NCBI GenBank assembly: GCA_934272745.1
Contig: CAKQSI010000035.1
Coordinates: 1-22,380, forward strand
Source: an uncultured Clostridia bacterium
GTDB lineage: Bacteria; Bacillota; Clostridia; Christensenellales; Borkfalkiaceae
DNA length: 22,380 nucleotides
Reading direction: 5' to 3'
Below, piece after piece: positions 16,301 to 22,380 of this stretch. Made by a program: the position numbers and the translations under genes. Numbering within the stretch: position 1 is the first letter of the stretch; each line of letters starts with the position of its first letter. The notes beneath the pieces are model-generated. The model was not told the DNA's origin. It did no database searches and saw only the letters and a program-made list of their open reading frames with translations.

Positions 16301-19300
16301 GGCTGGAACCTTTACGACGACCAGAACTGGGCAATGTACGTCGCCGATACCGACTATGCCACCGGCATCGCCGGCACGGAGGGCGAAACGGTCACGCTGT
16401 ACGCCGCCTGGGCGGAAAAACCCGTCTTTACCGTCGGTTTCGACGCGAACGGCGGACTGGGCGCCCCGGCAATGGCGCAGGCGCATCAGGACGAAACCGT
16501 CACGCTGAGCGACCTTATCCCCACCAGAAAAGACTATACCTTCCTCGGCTGGGCAACGGAAGCCGGCGCTAAGAGCGCGCAATATCTCCCCGGCGACGCG
16601 TTCACGATGGGAAACGCGGTCGTGACCTTCTACGCCGTGTGGAAGCACAATCCGGCGCTCGGTTACGACGCCAACGGCGGCGCCTTCTCCGTCCCTGCGG
16701 AACGCACCTGTCCCGCGGCGGGAACCATGACAACCCTGACCGACCTTGTCCCCGCCCGCACGGGTTACGCTTTCCTTGGCTGGAGCCGGGATAAAGACGG
16801 GACGGCGGCAGAGTTCGTTTCCGGACAGGAAATCGAAATGCCGGACGAAGATACCGTTTTATACGCGATATGGGAAAAGGCGCAATACCGCGTCACCCTT
16901 TCCGTAAACGCCGGCTACACCGTCGCGGGCTTGAACGAATCCTACTATTTCGACCAGACCGCAACGTTTACGGTCACCGGCGACCGCCCCAAAGTTTACG
17001 TCAACGGACAGCGGCTGACGGCGGCGGAAAACGGCGAATATTCGTTTACCGTGCAGGGCGAAAGCCGCGTTCTGGTGGCGGACGGTTCCAAACTCTCCCT
17101 CGTTTATTCCGCAAACGGCGGCACGAACGCCCCGACGGACGATACTTCGTACAGCGCAAACAATACGACGACTGTATCCTCCGCATTTCCGGAGAGAACG
17201 GGCTATACCTTCCTCGGGTGGGCGAAAGACCCCGGCGCAGATACAGCGGAATATACCGCCGATCAACCGCTTACTTTTGCAAGCGAAGACGTCGTTCTGT
17301 ACGCCGTATGGCAGGCAAACTCCTATACGGTCGGTTACCGTAGCGGCGGCGGAGAAGGCAGCATGCCGCAGGACACCTTCCGTTTCGGTACGAAAGGCAC
17401 GCTTTCTTTCAACGCTTTCCGAAAAGTCGGGCATACCTTCGTCGGCTGGGCGCTTTCGGAAAACGGAGAAGCCGTATACGGCGACGGCGCGGAAATCCTC
17501 GACCTCTGCGCTACAAACGGCGGAAACGTCACGCTGTACGCGGTCTGGCAAAGCACCGTGACCGTGATCACCTTCCTGACCGAGAACGGGACGGAATACA
17601 ACTCCCCCATCTCCGTCGCTTACGGAGAACGGCTGTCCTCCGACGGCATGATTGCGCCCGTAAGAACCGGCTATCTCTTCGCCGGCTACCGCACGGAACG
17701 AAACGGGTCGGGCGAACTGATTTTTGACGCGGCGCTCAACGTCGCATATACCGGTATATGGGATAAAAACGTCAACAAACTGACCCTGTATTCGTGCTGG
17801 ATCCCCGTTTCCTATACCGTGGTCTACGTAAACGGACAGACCGAAGCGGGCAGACAATCCGCAGTCTACGGGCAGGCGTTCGACCTCCTTTCCGCAAGAT
17901 CTCTCGGCGTCACCGCGCCCAAAGGCTATCATTTCGCCGGCTGGTCTGCCCTGCCTTCGGGGCAATCCGCCGCGTATGCGGACGAACAGACGATTGCCGA
18001 AGCGCTCACCAAAATCAACGACGACAAAGTGTACCTGTACGCGGTATTCGCCGCCGACCGGAAATTCTCCGTTATATATAGCGCCAACGGCGGAAGCAAC
18101 GCCCCCGTGGACGATGCCAAGTATTTTGCGGGCGAATCGGTTCCGCTCCCCGCAACCGTTCCCGTGCGCGAAGGCTATCTTTTCGCGGGCTGGAGTTACG
18201 GCACCGGCGGCACGGCGGACTTCCCCTATGCGCAAGACGTCGGCTTTGCAGAAGATTCCGTCACAATGGCGGACGGCGGACTGACTCTTTACGCCGTCTG
18301 GACGCTGAACGGAAAAACGCTGCAGGAACAGATAGACGAAGTCAGCAGCGTAAACGCTTCGCTTGCAAGCGCCATAGCCGACCTGAAAACCGCCGACACA
18401 GGCTTTGCTTCCCAACTGGAAACGCTCGGCAATAAAATGCAAGCCGCGCAGGATTTGCTTTCCTCTCTGGACGGCACCTACGCCACGAAACAGGAACTTG
18501 CAGATAAGGTCGCGGAACTCAAAAATCTGCTTTCGCAGGCGAAAACCGACCTGACCGCCAAGATCGATCAGGTACAGACCAATCTGGAAGCCGCGGTTGA
18601 CACCCTGAACGATACCATTGCCGGAAACCAGCAGGGCGTCGAAACCCGCCTTGCCGCGGTGGAACAGTCTTATGCGGATATGAACACGCTCCTCAATTCC
18701 AGACTTACGGAATTGCAAAATAAGGACACCGCACTTTCTAATAGCATTGCCGATCTGGAAAAGGTTCGGAAAGAAACCGACGATAAACTCCTCGAGATGA
18801 TCAACGGCGTGAAAGCCGATCTGACAAACGCGGTCAGCGCCTTGAACGAAACCATTTCCACCAATCAGCAAGGTATCGAGGAACGGCTTGCCGCACTGGA
18901 ACAAAACTACCAGACCTTAAACGCGTTCGTCAATTCCGAACTCGCAAAACTGCAGGATAAAGACGCCGAACTTTCCACCAAACTTGCCGAGTTGGAAAGG
19001 GTTCGGAAAGAAACCGACGACAAACTTCTCGAAACGATCAACGGCGTGAAAGCCGACTTGACAAACGCAGTCAACGCCTTAAACGAAACCATCTCCACCA
19101 ATCAGCAAGGTGTCGAGGAACGGCTTTCCGCGCTGGAACAAAACTACCAGACCTTAAACGCGTTCGTCAATTCCGAACTCGTAAAACTGCAGGATAAAGA
19201 CGCCGAACTGTCCACCAAACTTGCCGAGTTGGAAAGGGTTCGGAAAGAAACCGACGATACACTCCTCGAAATGATCAACGGCGTGAAAGCCGACCTTTTA

Positions 19301-20431
19301 GCCGCGGTTGACACCCTGAACGAAACCATCTCCACTAATCAGCAAGGTGTCGAGGAACGGCTTTCCGCGCTGGAACAAAAGTACACAACCTTGAATGCGT
19401 TCGTCAATTCCGAACTGAAAAAACTGCAGGATAAAGACGCCGAACTTTCCACCAAACTCGCCGATCTGGAACAGACCCGGAAAGAAACCGACGACAAACT
19501 CCTTGAGATGATCAACGGCGTGAAAGCCGATCTGACAAACGCGGTCAGCGCCTTAAACGAAACCATTTCCACCAATCAGCAAGGTGTCGAGGAACGGCTT
19601 GCCGCACTGGAGCAAAAGTACACAACCTTAAACGCGTTCGTCAATTCCGAACTCACAAAACTGCAGGATAAGGACACCGCGCTATCCAACAGCATTGCCG
19701 ATCTGGAAAGGGTTCGGAAAGAAACCGACGACAAACTCCTTGAGATGATCAATGGCGTGAAAGCCGACCTTTTAGCCGCGGTTGACACCCTGAACGAAAC
19801 CATCTCCACCAATCAGCAAGACGTCGAAGAAAGCCTTTCCGCACTGGAACAAAAGTACACAACCTTGAATGCGTTCGTCAATTCCGAACTCGTAAAACTG
19901 CAGGATAAAGACGCCGAACTTTCCACCAAACTCGCCGAGTTGGAAAGGGTTCGGAAAGAAACCGACGACAAACTCCTCGAGATGATCAACGGCGTGAAAG
20001 CCGATCTGGAAACCGCAGTAAGCAGTCTGAACGAAACCATCGCTTCCAACAAGGGCGACGTCGAGAGCAAACTGGCAGAGGTAAAACAGGCTTCTGACAC
20101 GGCAAACGCCATTATCCGTTCCGACCTTGCGGCGCTGACGAATGCCGACGCCGATCTGACCGAAAGAATCGACGCCTTGGAAAACACTTCCACAGCGGCG
20201 CACGACGCGATCTGGGAAGGCATCCATTTGGTGCAGAAAAATCTCGACGGGGCAAAAAGTCAGTTTGAAGCGAAAAATCGCAATCTGGAAACCCAACTGA
20301 GCAGCCTGCAAGCGCTGAGTATCCGAATCGCGATCGTGTGCATTGCCGGCTTCGTCATCGGGGCGATTGCCCTCACCCTGATTATCTGGAATTCCCGCCG
20401 CCAAGGGGGAAAACCGAAAAAGCGCAAATAA
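13364..20431 (+). CDS. Giant repeat-rich surface protein: InlB-B repeats, coiled-coil stalk, membrane anchor
   Basis: A 2355-residue exported protein, function unknown but built like an adhesin or spike. Order: signal peptide (1 to about 35, ending ARAS); unrecognised beta-rich domain (about 36-225); Ig-like domain beginning SDKTAPAAE (about 226-345); a divergent repeat (346-435); 14 InlB-B/Flg_new type modules (about 436-1648), most ending LYAVWKAN or a variant and containing GYTFxGW; a helical stalk (1649 to about 2310) with six full 79-residue repeats; one membrane helix (about 2320-2342) and a basic tail RRQGGKPKKRK. No LPXTG. InlB-B repeats occur in many Firmicute surface proteins. An unrelated beta segment interrupts the modules near 1175-1245. 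The ATG at 13364 has AAGGAG 8 bases upstream; a later ATG at 13370 is possible. Divergent from a two-component operon. Followed by a terminator; no partner gene in operon. Confidence 0.92.
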   Translation: MIMRKKNLAILFLTVAMLCLTVLPFGLNAPRLARASRSNQGTLTDGEWSGSQTTGNLITIGSGSLTEQGWNNIHDQINSVGRWYAEDGVKLDTPEYGWGIQAKNSSDDIGDKKYENGVWYRITLSKADKVKADKGDLTISASALYYRQNIAGCVHYVSLKLFFDDASGTQIGDPAERKETIKSSAYPLSITDYSVPKRTASIRYYVSNWGSHTARPFIGGLTCTLSDKTAPAAEKTSSDKSGIFDAANNIAIEGDTLKYFVEFDEKVSVTSFGEALLGLNGNETGILGNSSVLTENGKSKVCYSFHLPAITKNGKLTLYSVKGLSVKDEAGNQSTYDKSAIASDAVQFYKEMTVSPQLTNLTLSGKTKASYGTDYTATLKADAGYDLPQSISVRIDGGPASASAYTYNSSTGKITIKGTYIKGDVKIIASGVAKTSTVTLDMQKGSGGTLSVTATYNETLPQITAPKLTGYTFQGYYAQPEGQGEKYYDSAGASAKNCDFYTATTLYAYWTANAYTVKYEKNKPVAASGTVTGSTADSTHVYDEEKQLTGNGFSLTGWTLQGWATTANGAVVYEDGQKVKNLSAVAGSAVTLYAVWKANTYYVEYDPNKPAETDGTVTGTTSRSTHVYDTPGALAESGFSLTGWTFQGWAKTPGATNAEYRAGEKVTNFTSEAGGSFRLYAVWKANTYKIAYAPNQPVGASGAVGGSIAETTHIYDQTKALANNAFALTGWTFQGWAKDPGAATAEFTDGAEALNLAYAEGAIVTLYAVWKANEYAVTYAPNAPAAASGTVAGSTLDSAHVYDEEKPLTENGYTLTGWTFQGWAKTANGAVVYEDEQSVKNLSAAAGSAVTLYAVWKANTYTITFDAAGGSVTEAISATFDGALSPLSAPTRKGYNFNGYFSGQNGSGTQYFDADGNAATLYTVAGDVRLYAYWTPISYNIQLYSQGKYAETLRNVVFGTMRLPSAETLHLTRANYNFVGWNLYDDQNWAMYVADTDYATGIAGTEGETVTLYAAWAEKPVFTVGFDANGGLGAPAMAQAHQDETVTLSDLIPTRKDYTFLGWATEAGAKSAQYLPGDAFTMGNAVVTFYAVWKHNPALGYDANGGAFSVPAERTCPAAGTMTTLTDLVPARTGYAFLGWSRDKDGTAAEFVSGQEIEMPDEDTVLYAIWEKAQYRVTLSVNAGYTVAGLNESYYFDQTATFTVTGDRPKVYVNGQRLTAAENGEYSFTVQGESRVLVADGSKLSLVYSANGGTNAPTDDTSYSANNTTTVSSAFPERTGYTFLGWAKDPGADTAEYTADQPLTFASEDVVLYAVWQANSYTVGYRSGGGEGSMPQDTFRFGTKGTLSFNAFRKVGHTFVGWALSENGEAVYGDGAEILDLCATNGGNVTLYAVWQSTVTVITFLTENGTEYNSPISVAYGERLSSDGMIAPVRTGYLFAGYRTERNGSGELIFDAALNVAYTGIWDKNVNKLTLYSCWIPVSYTVVYVNGQTEAGRQSAVYGQAFDLLSARSLGVTAPKGYHFAGWSALPSGQSAAYADEQTIAEALTKINDDKVYLYAVFAADRKFSVIYSANGGSNAPVDDAKYFAGESVPLPATVPVREGYLFAGWSYGTGGTADFPYAQDVGFAEDSVTMADGGLTLYAVWTLNGKTLQEQIDEVSSVNASLASAIADLKTADTGFASQLETLGNKMQAAQDLLSSLDGTYATKQELADKVAELKNLLSQAKTDLTAKIDQVQTNLEAAVDTLNDTIAGNQQGVETRLAAVEQSYADMNTLLNSRLTELQNKDTALSNSIADLEKVRKETDDKLLEMINGVKADLTNAVSALNETISTNQQGIEERLAALEQNYQTLNAFVNSELAKLQDKDAELSTKLAELERVRKETDDKLLETINGVKADLTNAVNALNETISTNQQGVEERLSALEQNYQTLNAFVNSELVKLQDKDAELSTKLAELERVRKETDDTLLEMINGVKADLLAAVDTLNETISTNQQGVEERLSALEQKYTTLNAFVNSELKKLQDKDAELSTKLADLEQTRKETDDKLLEMINGVKADLTNAVSALNETISTNQQGVEERLAALEQKYTTLNAFVNSELTKLQDKDTALSNSIADLERVRKETDDKLLEMINGVKADLLAAVDTLNETISTNQQDVEESLSALEQKYTTLNAFVNSELVKLQDKDAELSTKLAELERVRKETDDKLLEMINGVKADLETAVSSLNETIASNKGDVESKLAEVKQASDTANAIIRSDLAALTNADADLTERIDALENTSTAAHDAIWEGIHLVQKNLDGAKSQFEAKNRNLETQLSSLQALSIRIAIVCIAGFVIGAIALTLIIWNSRRQGGKPKKRK
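14671..18306 (+). repeat. Array of 14 InlB-B-type coding repeats
   Basis: Modules of about 260 bases (shorter in the later part) each end with codons for LYA(V/Y)W. Ends fall near 14903, 15160, 15421, 15682, 15940, 16170, 16415, 16645, 16875, 17315, 17550, 17810, 18055 and 18306. The second and fifth modules are almost identical in DNA over 15061-15160 versus 15841-15940, an exact offset of 780 bases. Confidence 0.85.
18638..20059 (+). repeat. Six 237-bp repeats encoding the coiled-coil stalk
   Basis: Six full units of exactly 79 codons start at 18638, 18875, 19112, 19349, 19586 and 19823; degenerate units flank both ends. Each carries LNAFVNSEL (LNSRL in the first), KLQDKD, VRKETDD and INGVKADL. 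Variation is in blocks: AELSTKLA versus TALSNSIA, and DLTNAV versus DLLAAVDT occur in different combinations. 79 equals five heptads plus four 11-residue units, compatible with a regular coiled coil. Confidence 0.92.
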
Positions 20432-20445
20432 CGAAAAACCAACGT

Positions 20446-20470
20446 GCCCGGGAGCATTCCGCGCCCGGGC
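20446..20470 (+). terminator. Terminator of the giant gene
   Basis: GCCCGGG (20446-20452) pairs with CCCGGGC (20464-20470) around an 11-base loop, 15 bases after the stop codon, followed by GTATTTATC. It probably works together with the stronger hairpin 75 bases on. Confidence 0.55.
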
Positions 20471-20545
20471 GTATTTATCATCTGAAAAGCGGAAAACGGC
20501 GTTTGCCGCCGCCATTCCCCTCTTAAAAATCTTCTGTAAAAAAAC

Positions 20546-20582
20546 AAAACGAACGCGGGAAATAACTCCTTGCGTTCGTTTT
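20546..20582. terminator. Bidirectional terminator between the giant gene and the lipoprotein gene
   Basis: AAAACGAACGC (20546-20556) pairs perfectly with GCGTTCGTTTT (20572-20582), loop 15 bases. On the plus strand ACTTTTATTTGG follows; on the minus strand GTTTTTTTAC follows. It lies between convergent stops at 20431 (+) and 20864 (-). Confidence 0.75.
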
Positions 20583-20691
20583 ACTTTTATTTGGTGCCCC
20601 GGCGGAAACAAGGTCGAACTTTCCGGATATTCAAGGGCAATCATTTTTCTTTTCCGTTCGTTTTACAAACGATTTTCATAAAATCGTTGTA

Positions 20692-20859
20692 GATAAACAA
20701 AGACTTGGCGCGAGTGATTTCCTTTATTTTTACAAACGCCGAGGCGCTCGGCGTTGATACGAACGGTTATTCCGCATGGGCGGCGCGGGCGGCAAAATTG
20801 CGACTACCATTTTCTCTTACAGCGTAGAAGAATCCGACGGCGCGGCGAAAAATCGTTAA
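20692..20859 (+). pseudogene. Possible decayed coding remnant
   Basis: This gap holds two overlapping plus-strand frames that read like protein: one (from about 20692) includes NAEALGVDTNGYSAWAA and then hits a stop near 20825; another (20775-20859) reads GGKIATTIFSYSVEESDGAA to a TAA. They could be one frameshifted fragment, but there is no ribosome binding site and I recognise no family. A 9-bp hairpin, AACGCCGAG/CTCGGCGTT (20735-20755), lies inside. Equally possible is that it is non-coding. Confidence 0.2.
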
Positions 20860-20863
20860 TTTA

Positions 20864-21976
20864 TCAATGAACCTCTTCGTTTGCAACGGTCAAAGTAAAG
20901 GTCTGCCCGTCCGAAAGCAGCGTCAGCATGCCGTTTTTTAACTGATTGAATCCTGTTGCGCTCGATCCGGACCCTACCGTATCCAGAAGGCGATAGCAAG
21001 TAAGCGTTCCGCCCTCTCCTTTCGCCCAGATCGCAATATAATATCTGCGTCCGGGAACATACTCGATTTCGACGGAAATCTCTCCGTTTCCGTTTGCCGT
21101 GAGGTCTAAAAAGTTCTGATATTCCCGGTTATCGCTGCCTGCCACAAAGTCGTAATCGGTCACATAAACGTTAAACTCGCCTTGTCTGACGGCTTCCGGC
21201 AACGCGGAAAGGTCAAAAGTCAGGGTTTCGCTCCACTTGGTGGTGACGATTTCCTCCGCGACCGTGATGGGAACGACCAGACTTGCCTTTTGCGAAGACG
21301 TATTGCCGTTTGCAAGATCGATCAGAAGAAAGGTCTTTCCGCTTTCGATCTTGTCCGTATCGATAGAAATGGTAAGCGCGTTGATAGAATTATTATAACT
21401 TCCCGTCTGTACCCTGGCGGAAATCGCACCCGTTTCGGCGGATTCGCCATAGGACTTGTTCACGCTCGAACCCGAAATCGCCGCTTGATTCGTGGACTTG
21501 ATTTCCCAGTTCAGAATGGTCATATAACTGCCGTTCAAAGACACGGTAAGATCGACGACGCCGCAGTTTTTGGCAAGCGTGGTCGGGTTTCCCGTCAAAA
21601 AAGTGGCAAATCCGTTCGGAGAGATCAACAGCTGCCGATACTCTTTCAATTCCACCGCAACGGTCACGTCGTCGTTCCCCATAAGGAAATCGTAAGCGGT
21701 TTCGGAACGCTTTACGGCTTCGCTTCCGTTGTACGTCACTTTTTCGACGTACTTATCCGTGTTTTTCAGTTCGACCGTAACGGTAACGGTTTCTGCAAAT
21801 TCCGCCTGCGTTTTATCCACAGAAACGGCGCAGTCTTCCGTCTGCCGCACGGTAATCGCGTGCTTGGGAGTTTCCGGTTCCGGATTCTGATTCCCTCCGC
21901 ATGCACAAAGCGAAAATACGCCGAAAGCCGCCGTCAGCAGCATGCATAGTAATTTCCATGTTTTGTTCGTTTTCAT
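20864..21976 (-). CDS. Secreted lipoprotein with an InlB-like beta repeat
   Basis: The product is a 370-residue predicted lipoprotein. The signal peptide MKTNKTWKLLCMLLTAAFGV is followed by a lipobox SLCAC, with lipidation at about C25, then a short Asn/Pro/Glu linker. Residues about 36-110 (from HAITVRQTEDCAVSV to NDDVTVAVELKEY) resemble the divergent beta repeats found in InlB-B type surface proteins. The remainder is beta-rich, Thr/Ser/Asn-rich and unrecognised. The start at 21976 is chosen because AAGGAG lies 8 bases upstream and the signal peptide begins there; a longer frame to 22000 would cover that site. It has its own promoter and shares a bidirectional terminator with the giant gene. 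It would sit on the outer face of the membrane; role unknown. Confidence 0.85.
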   Translation of the reverse strand: MKTNKTWKLLCMLLTAAFGVFSLCACGGNQNPEPETPKHAITVRQTEDCAVSVDKTQAEFAETVTVTVELKNTDKYVEKVTYNGSEAVKRSETAYDFLMGNDDVTVAVELKEYRQLLISPNGFATFLTGNPTTLAKNCGVVDLTVSLNGSYMTILNWEIKSTNQAAISGSSVNKSYGESAETGAISARVQTGSYNNSINALTISIDTDKIESGKTFLLIDLANGNTSSQKASLVVPITVAEEIVTTKWSETLTFDLSALPEAVRQGEFNVYVTDYDFVAGSDNREYQNFLDLTANGNGEISVEIEYVPGRRYYIAIWAKGEGGTLTCYRLLDTVGSGSSATGFNQLKNGMLTLLSDGQTFTLTVANEEVH

Positions 21977-22027
21977 AAGTTTACTCCTTGTATTTTGCAC
22001 AATAGTTTATCGATCTTACTTTAATCT

Positions 22028-22055
22028 ATCATACCATATTCCTTCACTTTTTCAA
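22028..22055 (-). promoter_or_regulatory. Promoter of the lipoprotein gene
   Basis: On the minus strand TTGAAA (22050-22055), 16 bases, then TATGAT (22028-22033) preceded by TGG, an extended -10. Start would be near 22021, giving a leader of about 45 bases. Confidence 0.7.
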
Positions 22056-22167
22056 TAGCTTTGCATTCGTAAAATAAAAAAGCAACTGCTATTTCATTCC
22101 CCGGTCGACGGTTTTTCTATGAAAATGCCTTAAAATAGGCAAATACTCCTGAAAAATATAAAAATAA

Positions 22168-22195
22168 CGGTCTGCAAGAAAAAACTTACAGACCG
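22168..22195 (-). terminator. Terminator for the gene at the right edge
   Basis: CGGTCTG (22168-22174) pairs with CAGACCG (22189-22195), with an inner AAG/CTT and an A6 loop. On the minus strand it is followed by TTATTTTTATATTTTT, so it terminates leftward transcription, as needed for the truncated CDS ending at 22320. Confidence 0.7.
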
Positions 22196-22233
22196 CTACA
22201 CTTGCGTGTGTACGACAAAATCTCGTTTTTCGG

Positions 22234-22302
22234 GCGATTTTGAGAGTGTGTTGGACGATAAGTACTTTTTTGCGATTGTTATGAAGAGTGTGGTGGATGA
22301 TA
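22234..22302. repeat. Imperfect tandem repeat behind the right-edge gene
   Basis: GCGATT...AGAGTGTG(T/G)TGGA(C/T)GATA occurs at 22234-22260 and again at 22272-22302, the second copy with four extra bases. It lies between the stop of the truncated gene (22320) and its terminator. Confidence 0.6.
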
Positions 22303-22319
22303 CGCATTGGTTGCTCTGA

Positions 22320-22380
22320 TTAATTTACAAATTCCAAAACGGTTTCATCTTCATTTATGCGGTACACAAACGGAGAATAG
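22320..22380 (-). CDS. C-terminal end of an unidentified protein (truncated by window)
   Basis: A minus-strand frame is open from the window edge to TAA at 22320-22322, giving the last 19 residues, ending YRINEDETVLEFVN. The composition looks like real coding sequence, and a repeat and a minus-strand terminator follow at plausible distances. Too little is present to name a family. Confidence 0.45.
   Translation of the reverse strand, partial: YSPFVYRINEDETVLEFVN

Noticed and set aside
16859..18904. 681-residue open frame on the minus strand, antisense to the giant gene
   Set aside because: It is an antisense shadow produced by codon bias and repeats in the plus-strand gene; it has no ribosome binding site, no domain and low-complexity composition.
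18638..20059. CRISPR-like regular repeats
   Set aside because: Units are 237 bp, abut without spacers and are in-frame coding sequence.
19772..20644. 290-residue minus-strand frame across the stalk end and intergenic region
   Set aside because: It runs through two terminators and mirrors the repeat units of the real gene.
22089..22307. 72-residue minus-strand ORF
   Set aside because: It crosses the terminator hairpin and the tandem repeat, has no ribosome binding site and has basic, low-information composition.

Overview
The window looks like chromosomal DNA of a Gram-positive-type, moderately GC-rich Firmicute, most likely a gut Clostridium relative. The grounds are strong AGGAG-type ribosome binding sites, consensus sigma-A promoters (several TTGACA-N17-TATAAT-like), signal-peptide and lipobox surface proteins, and a Clostridia-style PurA N-terminus. 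An assignment near Christensenellales is only a guess from general style. I see no tRNA, rRNA, CRISPR array, transposase, integrase or phage gene.

Layout. 301-2031 (-) encodes a secreted, Ig-like, C-terminally membrane-anchored surface protein with its own promoter and a strong terminator. 2404-3015 (+) is a small MntP/YtaF-like membrane protein. 3263-4552 (-) is purA, divergent from a MATE exporter (4904-6277, +). The MATE gene lies behind a strong promoter, a tiny upstream ORF and an intrinsic terminator, an arrangement typical of attenuation. 6600-7616 (+) is asnA with a foldable leader. 7853-9950 (-) is a membrane M48 metalloprotease broken by a one-base frameshift in a T8 run. 10384-13073 (-) is a response regulator/7TM histidine kinase operon with a 4-base overlap. 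Divergent from it, 13364-20431 (+) encodes a 2355-residue surface protein: signal peptide, N-terminal globular and Ig-like region, 14 InlB-B (Flg_new) type repeats, a coiled-coil stalk with six full 79-residue repeats, then a C-terminal membrane anchor. 20864-21976 (-) is a lipoprotein with a related beta-repeat. A truncated CDS touches the right edge.

How the parts may work together. The housekeeping genes (purA, asnA) are metabolically linked through aspartate but are transcribed separately. The accessory part is a cell-surface module: three exported proteins and a two-component system whose divergent promoter region carries a 10-bp-spaced direct repeat upstream of a weak -35 / extended -10 promoter. 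The simplest hypothesis is that the response regulator activates the giant surface protein. The most notable signals are this regulator-to-stalk locus, the mosaic 237-bp repeat array in the stalk, the MATE leader, and short imperfect tandem repeats at or just beyond the 3' ends of three separate genes (purA, the kinase, and the right-edge gene).
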